Assembly (NCBI GenBank): GCA_009776385.1
Contig: WRFT01000001.1
Coordinates: 1-30,053 of the forward strand
Direction: 5' to 3'
Source of the DNA: Clostridia bacterium
GTDB lineage: Bacteria > Bacillota > Clostridia > Christensenellales > Aristaeellaceae
DNA length: 30,053 nucleotides
Part shown: piece after piece, positions 8,401 to 16,104 of the stretch
How positions within the stretch are numbered: position 1 is the stretch's first letter
How the letters are laid out: every line of letters begins with the position of its first letter
The notes under the pieces: generated by a model
What the model saw: the letters and a program-made list of their open reading frames with translations, nothing else
Databases searched by the model: none
Told to the model about the DNA's origin: nothing
Translations under genes and position numbers: made by a program

Positions 8401-9573
8401 TTAATGATGGAACAGCCGCAGCCCTGTGAAACCTAAGGTCATCCCGTATTGGTCGCAAGCCGCGATGACCGCGTCATCGCGGATAGAGCCGCCGGGTTCG
8501 GCAACATAGCGAACACCGCTTCGCGCCGCGCGGTCGATATTGTCACGGAAGGGAAAGAAAGCGTCACTGCCTAAGGTAACATCCGTTAACTGTCCGAGCC
8601 ATGCCCGTTTCTCGTCGCCTGATAAGGCTTCCGGTTGATGCGTGAAACGGGTTTGCCAAGCGCCGTCCGCCAGTACATCGCCCGATTCGCCGCTGATATA
8701 ACGATCTATGGCATTGTCACGGTCAGGACGTTTAAGCGTTTCCAAGAAGGGCAGGTTCAGCGTTTTTTCATGTTGGCGCAGCCACCAATTATCCGCCTTG
8801 TCGCCCGCTAACCGCGTGCAGTGAATACGGCTTTGCTGCCCCGCGCCGATTCCGATAGCCTGCCCGTTCTTCACAAAGCATACGGAGTTGGACTGCGTAT
8901 ACTTCAAGGTGATCATCGCAATCTTCAAATCCCGTTTCGCATCGGGCGGTAAGGCTTTCTTAGCCGATACGATATTCATGAATAAAGCATCGTCGATTTC
9001 CAGTGTGTTGCGCTCCTGCTCGAAGGTGATGCCGAATACCTCTTTTTGTTCCAACGCTTCGGGTGTGTAACTTGCATCGATTTGAACGATGTTATAAAAG
9101 CCGCCGCGTTTTCGCTTTAGCATTTCAAGCGCGTCTAAATCGTAACCCGGCGCGATGACGCCGTCGGACACCTCGCGCGTAATGAGCCGGGCGGTGGACG
9201 CGTCGCATGGGTCTGATAAACAAATCCAATCTCCAAAGCTGCTCATACGGTCCGCGCCGCGTGCGCGGGCATAGGCGCAGGCCAGCACAGACAAAGGTTC
9301 ATCCTGTATAAAACAGCTGCGGCGCAGTGTATCGGGCAGCGGCAGCCCGACAGCCGCGCCCGCGGGGCTGACATGCTTAAAACTGGCCGCGGCGGGAAGG
9401 CCTGTAGCCTGCCTTAACTCCCGCACCAACTGCCAACCGTTCAGCGCGTCTAAAAAGTTAATATATCCGGGCTTGCCGCTGAGCACTTGAAGCGGCAGCG
9501 TTCCGGCTTTAGCAAAGATACGCGCGGGTTTCTGGTTTGGGTTACACCCGTATTTTAATTCAAGCTGGTACAT
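8401..9573 (-). CDS. purH: AICAR transformylase, stand-alone (C-terminal half of PurH only)
   Basis: Transfers a formyl group from 10-formyl-THF to AICAR, giving FAICAR. The 390 residues correspond to the transformylase domain of PurH alone: LKYGCNPNQKPA at the start, the catalytic Lys66-His67 in AAASFKHVSPAGAAVG, KYTQSNSVCFVKNGQAIGIGAGQQSR, GSDAFFPFRDNID and the C-terminal GGSIRDD. The MGS-like IMP cyclohydrolase domain that forms the N-terminal ~200 residues of normal bifunctional PurH is absent. This is not a truncation: the gene has its own GAGG ribosome binding site 7 bases before an ATG, and the gene just upstream encodes a separate IMP cyclohydrolase. Some authors call the stand-alone form PurV. 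It lies 15 bases after that gene. Confidence 0.93.
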   Translation of the reverse strand: MYQLELKYGCNPNQKPARIFAKAGTLPLQVLSGKPGYINFLDALNGWQLVRELRQATGLPAAASFKHVSPAGAAVGLPLPDTLRRSCFIQDEPLSVLACAYARARGADRMSSFGDWICLSDPCDASTARLITREVSDGVIAPGYDLDALEMLKRKRGGFYNIVQIDASYTPEALEQKEVFGITFEQERNTLEIDDALFMNIVSAKKALPPDAKRDLKIAMITLKYTQSNSVCFVKNGQAIGIGAGQQSRIHCTRLAGDKADNWWLRQHEKTLNLPFLETLKRPDRDNAIDRYISGESGDVLADGAWQTRFTHQPEALSGDEKRAWLGQLTDVTLGSDAFFPFRDNIDRAARSGVRYVAEPGGSIRDDAVIAACDQYGMTLGFTGLRLFHH

Positions 9574-9588
9574 AGTAAGACCTCACGT

Positions 9589-10311
9589 TTATTGGATATA
9601 TTTATTAAGGATGCGTGTCTGTATGCTGCCGGTTTTTATATCCGTAAAGCGTACAAAGAGGCTTATCTTGTTATCCTTATCCAGACCGGCCCAAAGCGCC
9701 GCGGTGAAGGTATCCGCGTCACCGGTTATCGCAACGCGTTTGGGTTCCCCCATAAAGCTCGGAAGGGGGGATCCATCCGCCGCATAGGTATGCAGAAAAT
9801 GCCCCTCGCCCGCCCGCGGCGCGGGGTACTCGAAGAAGAAACGCTGCGGGCTTTTCGAATCACCCCCGCAGGACTTTAAAATAGACAGTTTATAGCTTAC
9901 CAACCCATCGCGTAATGTGAGCAGACCGGATATGCGGGGCGTATAATTGGGTGCGTCCGGCTCGAAGGTACGGGTACGGACTGCCTCCTCAAAGGATTTC
10001 CCGCTTTCCAGAAAAGCCGCGATCGTGTCGGTTTGGTCCCCATTGGAGACCACGGTGACTCCGCCGGAGCATACCCGTACCGGCTGATAAATAATTAAAT
10101 CGGGATCCTTCATTTTTGCAGGGTCAAAAGCCTCGGTGACTATTCCGTCCCCTTTTTGTACAAACACCCTGTTACGGCTGTTGTCGCTTCGCCCCATGAT
10201 GAAGTAGGCGGCGACAGCGCTGCCGCCATCGGCTGAAATCCCCAAAACAATACCCCGTCCGGGATAGGCGTTTTCCCGTACGTCCTTGAGTAAGTCTAAG
10301 ACATGGCTCAA
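9589..10311 (-). CDS. purO: IMP cyclohydrolase, PurO-like family
   Basis: Closes the ring of FAICAR to give IMP, the last step of the pathway. The 240-residue product carries the signature I associate with the IMP_cyclohyd (PurO-like) family: NAYPGRGIVLGISADG near the N-terminus, AYFIMGRSDNSRNRVF, LIIYQPVR, SNGDQTDTI and NYTPRISGLL. It has no similarity by eye to the MGS domain of PurH. The frame is open to an ATG at 10479 deep inside purN, but AGGAGGT at 10318-10324 sits 6 bases before a TTG at 10311. This gives MSHVLDLLKDVRENAYPGRG. The same AGGAGG encodes the final Arg-Arg of PurN. It pairs with the stand-alone AICAR transformylase next door, together replacing bifunctional PurH. The symbol follows the archaeal enzyme and is by family analogy. 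Confidence 0.88.
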   Translation of the reverse strand: MSHVLDLLKDVRENAYPGRGIVLGISADGGSAVAAYFIMGRSDNSRNRVFVQKGDGIVTEAFDPAKMKDPDLIIYQPVRVCSGGVTVVSNGDQTDTIAAFLESGKSFEEAVRTRTFEPDAPNYTPRISGLLTLRDGLVSYKLSILKSCGGDSKSPQRFFFEYPAPRAGEGHFLHTYAADGSPLPSFMGEPKRVAITGDADTFTAALWAGLDKDNKISLFVRFTDIKTGSIQTRILNKYIQ

Positions 10312-10315
10312 AGCG

Positions 10316-10921
10316 CTACCTCCTTGTTTGACTAAGCTGATAAGCCAGCTTTTCCGTCTCGGCCGGCAGTAAAATCCACTCGGCTTGGCGCATGACGCGC
10401 TTTTGCAAGCGCTCCGGCGTATCGCCCTTGCGGACACGCACGGCTTTTTGCGCCAGAATGCGGCCGCCATCCGGTTCATTGTTGACCAAATGCACGGTTG
10501 CGCCCGTAATCTTCACGCCTCTTTCCAACGCGGCCTCATGCGGTTTAAGGCCGTAATAACCTTTTCCGCAAAAGGATGGAATGAGGCTGGGATGAACATT
10601 GATGACACGGTTTTCGTAAGCATCAACGACACAGGCATCCAAAATGAGCAGAAACCCGGCCAGGACGATTAACTCGACCCGATGGGTTTGCAAAACAGCC
10701 AGCAGCCTTTGTCCGTACCGTTTGGAGGATTCACCGCGCTCCTTTACCAAAACCGCCGTTTTGATGCCCGCGGTACGGGCACGCGTCAGGGCATAGGCGT
10801 CTTCTTGGCTGCTTATCACAAGTGCGATTTGACCGCTTTGTAAAACGCCGTTCCTCTGCGCGTCCAAAAGTGCCTGTAAGTTTGTCCCCCCGCCCGAAAC
10901 CAGAACGGCAATTGTCAGCAT
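10316..10921 (-). CDS. purN: Phosphoribosylglycinamide formyltransferase (GAR transformylase)
   Basis: Formylates GAR with 10-formyl-THF, the third step of purine synthesis. The 201-residue protein has the expected N-terminal nucleotide-site loop (VLVSGGGTNLQALL) and the full catalytic segment: Asn108 and His110 in INVHPSLIPSF, and Asp151 in NNEPDGGRILAQ, equivalent to Asn106/His108/Asp144 of the E. coli enzyme. Length is normal. The ATG overlaps the end of purM by 7 bases, and its last two Arg codons form the ribosome binding site of the next gene, so this stretch of the operon is tightly coupled. Confidence 0.96.
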   Translation of the reverse strand: MLTIAVLVSGGGTNLQALLDAQRNGVLQSGQIALVISSQEDAYALTRARTAGIKTAVLVKERGESSKRYGQRLLAVLQTHRVELIVLAGFLLILDACVVDAYENRVINVHPSLIPSFCGKGYYGLKPHEAALERGVKITGATVHLVNNEPDGGRILAQKAVRVRKGDTPERLQKRVMRQAEWILLPAETEKLAYQLSQTRR

Positions 10922-11976
10922 AGCACCAACTCGCCCTCGCCTGCCTCTATCCCGCCCAGTACATAGGCGTCCTCACCATGCGCCTTTAAAAGCGCCAGCG
11001 CGCGCGAAGCCTCATCCTTTGTCACCGTCAGACACATACCGACGCCCATATTGAAGGTGCAGTACATATCGCGTTCACTGATACGGCCCGTTTCGGCGAT
11101 GATGTTAAAAACGGGTGGGGTGCGAACCGCTTTCTTTTCTATCCTCGCACGCATACCTTTACCCATGGCGCGCGGGATGTTTTCAAAAAAGCCACCTCCG
11201 GTAATATGCGCGATGGAACATGGCATTACGCCCGCATCCAGCAAAGCCATTACCGCGTTAACATATATCTTTGTAGGCGTTAACAACGTTTCCGGCAAGG
11301 ACAACCGCGCACTATCACTTTCTGTAACTTTTAAGCGCATATTGGTAAGGCCGCCGCTTTCCATGCTAAACACTTTGCGGATTAATGAAAAACCGTTGCT
11401 GTGAACACCCGAAGAAGGCAGTGCGATGAGCACGTCTCCCGGCTTCATGCGGTTTTTATCAAGCAGCGCCGCTTTATCCGCGATACCCACACAAAAACCG
11501 GCCAAGTCGTATTCTTCTTCCGGGTAGAAACCGCGCATTTCCGCGGTCTCACCGCCTATCAGCGCGCAGCCCGCCTGCACGCATCCTTCCGCCACGCCGC
11601 CGACAATACACGCCACCTTCTCAGGGTTATTTTTACCTACAGCCAAATAATCCAAGAAAAAAAGAGGCTTCGCTCCGCAGCAAAGCACATCGTTAACGCA
11701 CATCGCCACGCAGTCGATGCCCACCGTGTCGTGCTTATTTAAAAGGAATGCCAGCTTCAGCTTTGTGCCTACGCCGTCCGTTCCGCTGACGAGTACGGGG
11801 TTTCGTATACCGGTTAAGTCCGGCTCAAACAAACCGCCAAAGCCGCCGATACCCTCCAGAACGCCGCGGGTCGCCGTCTTGGCTACATACCCCCGCATCA
11901 GTTCCACCGCGCGGTATCCCGCGGTTATGTCGACACCCGCTTCTTTATAGCGTTCATTCCCGTATGCGTCCGTCAT
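10915..11976 (-). CDS. purM: Phosphoribosylformylglycinamidine cyclo-ligase (AIR synthetase)
   Basis: Closes FGAM to AIR with ATP, the fifth step. Motifs: EAGVDITAGYRAVELM at the N-terminus, GTDGVGTKLKLAF (ATP-binding), CCGAKPLFFLDYLA, GGETAEM, PSSGVHSNGFSLIR and HITGGGFFENIPR. I start it at the ATG at 11976, giving 353 residues and the usual PurM beginning. A longer frame to 12063 runs backwards through the end of purF and adds 29 residues not typical of the family. The chosen ATG shares the sequence ATGA with the purF stop (4-base overlap), a standard coupling arrangement. Confidence 0.96.
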   Translation of the reverse strand: MTDAYGNERYKEAGVDITAGYRAVELMRGYVAKTATRGVLEGIGGFGGLFEPDLTGIRNPVLVSGTDGVGTKLKLAFLLNKHDTVGIDCVAMCVNDVLCCGAKPLFFLDYLAVGKNNPEKVACIVGGVAEGCVQAGCALIGGETAEMRGFYPEEEYDLAGFCVGIADKAALLDKNRMKPGDVLIALPSSGVHSNGFSLIRKVFSMESGGLTNMRLKVTESDSARLSLPETLLTPTKIYVNAVMALLDAGVMPCSIAHITGGGFFENIPRAMGKGMRARIEKKAVRTPPVFNIIAETGRISERDMYCTFNMGVGMCLTVTKDEASRALALLKAHGEDAYVLGGIEAGEGELVLC

Positions 11977-13418
11977 GATGTGCCTGTTAATGGCTGAGAC
12001 ATAACAGCCGTATGCGTATCCTCCCGGCAGACTGTCCGCATGGGATAGGTACCGGTAAAACATCCTTTACAAAAACCGCGTTTGCAGTGTTCGGCCAGTT
12101 TATCCACATAATCGATGTTTAAAAACCCAAGGCTGTCCGAATCCATCATCCGGCCAATTTCCTCAATGCTGTGATGCGCGGCGATGAGGTTTTCCGCGCT
12201 GTCCGTGTCGGTGCCGAAATAGCAAGGATACATAAACGGGGGAGCGGTTAGGCGAATATGAACCTGTGCCGCGCCGGCTTCCCGCAACAGGCTGACGATA
12301 TGCGCGCCGGTGTTGCCCCGGACGATGGAATCATCAATAAGCACCACGCGCTTCCCTTTGACAGTGGCTTCCACCACATTCAACTTAATACGTACGGAAT
12401 GGACACGCTGCTGCTGCTCCGGTTGTATAAACGTGCGGCCGATGTAACGGTTTTTAATAAATCCGATACCATACGGAATGCCGCTTTGACGCGAGTAACC
12501 GATGGCGGCGTCGATTCCGCTGTCGGGTACGCCCACAACCACATCGGCTTGTACGGGATGTTCTAAGGCTAAAAATGAACCGGCGCGAAGCCTGGCCGTG
12601 TGCACGCTGCTGCCGTCAATTCGGCTGTCCGGACGCGCAAAATAGATAAACTCAAAGGCGCATAACGCGCTATCACATTCAGATGACGCGCGCAGGCTTT
12701 CAATACCCTCACGGGTCACCACAACGACCTCTCCCGGTTCCACATCACGCACGAACGCGGCTCCAATGGCATCCAAGGCACAGCTTTCGCTGGCAAAAAC
12801 GATATCGCCATTCCAGTCACCCATGCATAACGGACGGAAACCGCGGGGATCGCGCGCGGCAATCATCTTTTGAGGGCTCATAACCAAAAGGGAGTACGCG
12901 CCCTCTATCCGTTCCATGGCCCGCACCACAGCCTGCTCGATACTGCCCGAACACAGCCGTTCCTGCGCGACAATCTGGGCGATGACCTCAATGTCACCGG
13001 TCGTATGGAAAATCGCGCCGCCTTTCATCATTTGTTCGCGAAGCATCTGCGCGTTAATTAAGCTGCCGTTATGGCATAACGCAAAGGGCCCCTTATGGTT
13101 GTTGATAAGCAGGGGCTGCGCGTTGTCGCGGTTATTCGTATCCGAGGACGCATGGCGGCACTGTCCTATGGCAGCGCAGCCATCGGATAGTTTTTCCATG
13201 ACATCGCGTGTAAATACCTCATTAACCAACCCCACATCCTTGCAGCACCTTAAATCACCGCCGATATTCACCGCCATGCCGCAGCTCTCTTGACCCCGGT
13301 GCTGCAGGGCGTATAAGGCATGATAGGTTGGGGTCAGTACGCCTGTTTTATCACCGCGCAGGAAGACGCCGAACACACCGCATTCCTCGTGCAGTTTATT
13401 GAACACACTTTCATTCAT
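11973..13418 (-). CDS. purF: Amidophosphoribosyltransferase with propeptide and Fe-S ligands
   Basis: Catalyses the committed step, PRPP plus glutamine to phosphoribosylamine. The 481-residue protein begins with a short propeptide of 12 residues; Cys13 in HEECGVFGVF would become the N-terminal nucleophile after cleavage. The glutaminase half shows QHRGQESCGMAV and HNGSLINA. The phosphoribosyltransferase half shows the PRPP loop VVLIDDSIVRGNTGAHIV. Four cysteines match the positions of the iron-sulphur ligands of the Bacillus-type enzyme (CAFEFIYFARPDS, YPCYFGTDT and the CKGC near the C-terminus), so it probably carries a 4Fe-4S cluster and is oxygen sensitive. The ATG overlaps purE by 4 bases. 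Confidence 0.96.
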   Translation of the reverse strand: MNESVFNKLHEECGVFGVFLRGDKTGVLTPTYHALYALQHRGQESCGMAVNIGGDLRCCKDVGLVNEVFTRDVMEKLSDGCAAIGQCRHASSDTNNRDNAQPLLINNHKGPFALCHNGSLINAQMLREQMMKGGAIFHTTGDIEVIAQIVAQERLCSGSIEQAVVRAMERIEGAYSLLVMSPQKMIAARDPRGFRPLCMGDWNGDIVFASESCALDAIGAAFVRDVEPGEVVVVTREGIESLRASSECDSALCAFEFIYFARPDSRIDGSSVHTARLRAGSFLALEHPVQADVVVGVPDSGIDAAIGYSRQSGIPYGIGFIKNRYIGRTFIQPEQQQRVHSVRIKLNVVEATVKGKRVVLIDDSIVRGNTGAHIVSLLREAGAAQVHIRLTAPPFMYPCYFGTDTDSAENLIAAHHSIEEIGRMMDSDSLGFLNIDYVDKLAEHCKRGFCKGCFTGTYPMRTVCREDTHTAVMSQPLTGTS

Positions 13419-13900
13419 ACGGGTTTCAGCGCGGCATCTTTTGCCAATACCTGCCGACGCATATCCTCTTTCAATACAAGCAGTTTGTCGTACAATGCAG
13501 CGTCTGACAAGGCAATCATCTGTGCCGCCAGAAGCGCCGCATTCTTCGCGCCGTCAATAGCCACCACGGCGACCGGTATCCCCGGCGGCATCTGTACGGT
13601 AGATAGCAATGCGTCCAGGCCATCCAACGCGTCGCTCTTAATCGGTATGCCGATGATAGGAAGAACGGTTTGCGCCGCTAACGCACCTGCCAGATGGGCC
13701 GCTTTCCCCGCCGCGGCGATGATAACGGCAAAACCATTGTCCGATGCCGCCCGCGCAAACGCGGCCGCCTCCGCGGGTGTACGGTGCGCGGAGTATACAT
13801 GCGCCTCATACGGAATGCTTAGCGCCATTAACGTTTCAAAGCACGGGCGGAGCGCCGGCAAATCGCTGTCAGAACCCATGATGACCGCAACCTTTTTCAT
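13415..13900 (-). CDS. purE: N5-carboxyaminoimidazole ribonucleotide mutase, class I PurE
   Basis: Moves the carboxyl group of N5-CAIR to give CAIR. The 161 residues carry all class I signatures: GSDSD at residues 9-13, SAHRTP at 37-42 with the catalytic His39, and AGKAAHLAG at 64-72. Class I enzymes use the product of PurK, which is not in the window. purE is the first gene of the operon; an AAGGGGG stretch stands ahead of its ATG, and the promoter is about 40 bases upstream, leaving no room for a riboswitch. Confidence 0.96.
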   Translation of the reverse strand: MKKVAVIMGSDSDLPALRPCFETLMALSIPYEAHVYSAHRTPAEAAAFARAASDNGFAVIIAAAGKAAHLAGALAAQTVLPIIGIPIKSDALDGLDALLSTVQMPPGIPVAVVAIDGAKNAALLAAQMIALSDAALYDKLLVLKEDMRRQVLAKDAALKPV

Positions 13901-13942
13901 CCGTTTTTCCCCCTTTTTCGTGAAAACGAGTGTAATAAGTGC

Positions 13943-13972
13943 ATTCTAACGTATTTTATTCGCTAAAGTCAA
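13943..13972 (-). promoter_or_regulatory. Sigma-A type promoter of the pur operon
   Basis: Minus strand: TTGACT (13972-13967), 18 bases, TAGAAT (13948-13943). Transcription would start near 13936, leaving a leader of about 36 bases before purE. The next gene without an overlap or short gap is purE itself, so this promoter probably drives all eight genes. Confidence 0.7.
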
Positions 13973-13976
13973 GCTA

Positions 13977-13989
13977 ATTTCCGAACATT
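13977..13989 (+). promoter_or_regulatory. PurBox-like operator upstream of the pur promoter
   Basis: ATTTCCGAACATT matches at every position the PurR box consensus of low-GC Gram-positives (AWWWCCGAACWWT). It lies 4 bases upstream of the -35, about 41 to 53 bases before the predicted start. A much weaker inverted partner (TTATTCGCTAAA, around 13957-13968) overlaps the -35; the spacing between the two CG centres is about 21 bases, longer than I recall for Bacillus pairs. Whether PurR represses or activates here cannot be told. Confidence 0.5.
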
Positions 13990-14070
13990 ATTTTAATATA
14001 CATATTTATTGTTTGTGTTTTTAACCATAACGGCATTCTCTATAGGAAACAGAGGTAATCTTGTCATGCA

Positions 14071-14099
14071 TTGACAAACGCGCGCGACTCACATACCAT
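14071..14099 (+). promoter_or_regulatory. Candidate promoter for the branching enzyme gene
   Basis: A perfect TTGACA (14071-14076) is followed after 17 bases by TACCAT (14094-14099), a poor -10. The start would be near 14106, 32 bases before the chosen start codon. The 237-base gap with purE holds this promoter, the pur promoter and the PurBox-like site; nothing else was seen in it. Confidence 0.4.
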
Positions 14100-14137
14100 C
14101 ATGATAAACAGCTTAAGGCAGAATCGAGGTTATGGTG

Positions 14138-16084
14138 ATGAAGACACCTCTGCGTATCATCAAACTGGACCCTTTGCTGAAGCCTTATGAGGGCGCTATC
14201 CGGACACGCATGAGTTATTACAGTCAAACGATAAACAAACTGGGTGTGTTAACGACCCTGTCAGACTTTGCCAACGGCCACCATTATTACGGTTTTCATC
14301 AAGCGGATGAGCACTGCTGGGTGTACCGTGAGAAGGCGCCTGAAGCGGACGCGTTAACGTTGATGGGTGATTTTAACGGATGGGACGCGCAGGCTTGCCC
14401 CATGCGGCGTACGCAGAACGGTGACTGGGAGGTACGCGTCAAGGGGCGTCTTCCGCACGCCTCGAAGGTAAGGGTTTGCGTCACGCGCAAGGGGGTTCGG
14501 TTTGAACGGATTCCCCTTTATATCAAACGGCTTTGGCAGAATCCGGATAACGGCGCGTTTGACGGGGTCATTTGGAACCCCGGGGAGTATCCCTGGCAAA
14601 ACCCGCCTGTCACGCCAAAGGACAGGCTATTCATTTATGAATGCCATATTGGAATGGCGGGCGAAAAAGGCGCGGTTTCCGGTTTTACAGAGTTTAAGTT
14701 AAATGTTCTGCCGTATATCCACCGGTTAGGGTATACGGCGTTGCAAATCATGGCTATCATGGAACATCCTTATTACGCGTCCTTCGGTTATCAGGTTTCC
14801 AACTTCTTTGCCGTTTCTTCACGTTTCGGTACGCCGGAAGAATTCAAGGCCCTTGTAGATGAGGCGCATCGGTTGGGCATAGCGGTCATCATGGATCTGG
14901 TGCATTCGCACATGACCCGAAATACCTTGGAAGGCCCGTCGGAATTTGATGGCACGGATTATCAGCTGACCCACTCCGGCGGCTTGGGCGATCATCCCGC
15001 ATGGGGGACGCGCTTGTTTCATTACGGTAAGCCGGATGTGCTGCATTTTCTGCTTTCCGGTATAAAATTCTGGCTGGAAGAGTACCGTTTGGACGGGTTC
15101 CGCTTCGACGGCGTCACCTCCATGCTATATAAACACCATGGGTTGGGTGTTGCCTTCGGTCATTACGGGCAGTATTTTTCGCAAGACACGGATTCGGACG
15201 CCATCGTCTTCCTGCAGCTTGCCGCATCCCTTGCCAAGGAAATTCGGCCGGGCTGTGTGCTGATTGCCGAGGACATGAGCGGTATGCCGGGCATGTGCCT
15301 GAAGGTAAACGAGGGCGGTATCGGCTTTGATTACCGTTTAAACATGGGCTTGCCGGATTATATGAAGTCGTTTGCGGAAACAAATGAATCCCATTGGGAC
15401 TTAGGGAAGCTTTGGTACGAACTGACCACCCGCCGCCCCGGTGAGAAGGTAATTGGATACACGGAATCCCACGATCAAGCCCTTGTGGGGGATAAGACAC
15501 TCATCTTCCGCATGGCGGATTGCACCATGTATGACCACATGCGCAGGGATGACTCGGATCCCACCATAGAACGGGCCATGGCGTTGGTCAAGATGCTGCG
15601 GCTAATCACCTGCGCCGCGGGCGGTGACGGCTATCTCAACTTTATGGGAAATGAATTCGGGCATCCCGAATGGATTGACTTCCCGCGCGAAGGCAATGGT
15701 TGGAGTTATCATTACTGCCGCCGGCAATGGCATTTAGCGCAGGACACCGGTTTAAAGTATGCTTATCTGTTAGCCTTTGATAAGGCGATGCTGCGCCTGC
15801 TGTCCGCGAGACGCGGCGGAAAGAAACCTGCCAAGTGTATGGCGGTGCTCGATCGGGAGAAGGTTATTCTGTTTAAAAAAGGCCGGTATACCTATGTGTT
15901 TAACTTTCATCCGGATCAACCGTATAACTATCAGCCTAACCCGACCGCGCGTTTCCGTGTTGTCTTAAGCACCGCATGGGCCGCATTTGGCGGATCTGTT
16001 GACGGTGTAGAGCAAATGAAGTGGCTTTCGTTAACCGGCATCACGGCAGAAAAACGCTCCGCTGTCGTTTTACTTGACAATTGA
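14138..16084 (+). CDS. glgB: 1,4-alpha-glucan branching enzyme, eukaryotic-type (GH13)
   Basis: Makes alpha-1,6 branches in glycogen-like glucan. The 648-residue protein starts with LDPLLKPYEGAIRTRM, typical of the eukaryotic-type branching enzymes also found in some Bacteroidetes and Clostridia, not of the E. coli type. Next come a CBM48-like domain (LMGDFNGWDAQACPM), then the GH13 barrel with region I DLVHSH, nucleophile Asp324 in GFRFDGVTSM, acid Glu378 in LIAEDMSG, and Asp446 in TESHDQ. NFMGNEFGHPEWIDFPREGN is another family hallmark, and a beta domain ends the chain. All catalytic residues are present. Two ATGs are available; the one at 14138 has GAGGT at a 7-base spacing, while the one at 14132 is too close. 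The other glycogen genes are not in the window. exoA follows 20 bases later. Confidence 0.88.
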   Translation: MKTPLRIIKLDPLLKPYEGAIRTRMSYYSQTINKLGVLTTLSDFANGHHYYGFHQADEHCWVYREKAPEADALTLMGDFNGWDAQACPMRRTQNGDWEVRVKGRLPHASKVRVCVTRKGVRFERIPLYIKRLWQNPDNGAFDGVIWNPGEYPWQNPPVTPKDRLFIYECHIGMAGEKGAVSGFTEFKLNVLPYIHRLGYTALQIMAIMEHPYYASFGYQVSNFFAVSSRFGTPEEFKALVDEAHRLGIAVIMDLVHSHMTRNTLEGPSEFDGTDYQLTHSGGLGDHPAWGTRLFHYGKPDVLHFLLSGIKFWLEEYRLDGFRFDGVTSMLYKHHGLGVAFGHYGQYFSQDTDSDAIVFLQLAASLAKEIRPGCVLIAEDMSGMPGMCLKVNEGGIGFDYRLNMGLPDYMKSFAETNESHWDLGKLWYELTTRRPGEKVIGYTESHDQALVGDKTLIFRMADCTMYDHMRRDDSDPTIERAMALVKMLRLITCAAGGDGYLNFMGNEFGHPEWIDFPREGNGWSYHYCRRQWHLAQDTGLKYAYLLAFDKAMLRLLSARRGGKKPAKCMAVLDREKVILFKKGRYTYVFNFHPDQPYNYQPNPTARFRVVLSTAWAAFGGSVDGVEQMKWLSLTGITAEKRSAVVLLDN

Positions 16085-16104
16085 TAGACGAAGAAGGCGA
16101 AAAT

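Noticed and set aside
10312..10479. N-terminal extension of the IMP cyclohydrolase into purN
   Set aside because: The extension is the out-of-frame reading of the purN 3' end; a perfect AGGAGGT with 6-base spacing points to TTG 10311.
11977..12063. N-terminal extension of PurM
   Set aside because: It is an out-of-frame reading of the purF 3' end; the ATGA overlap gives the normal PurM start.
13901..13942. Guanine riboswitch ahead of purE
   Set aside because: The leader is only about 36 bases, too short for the aptamer.
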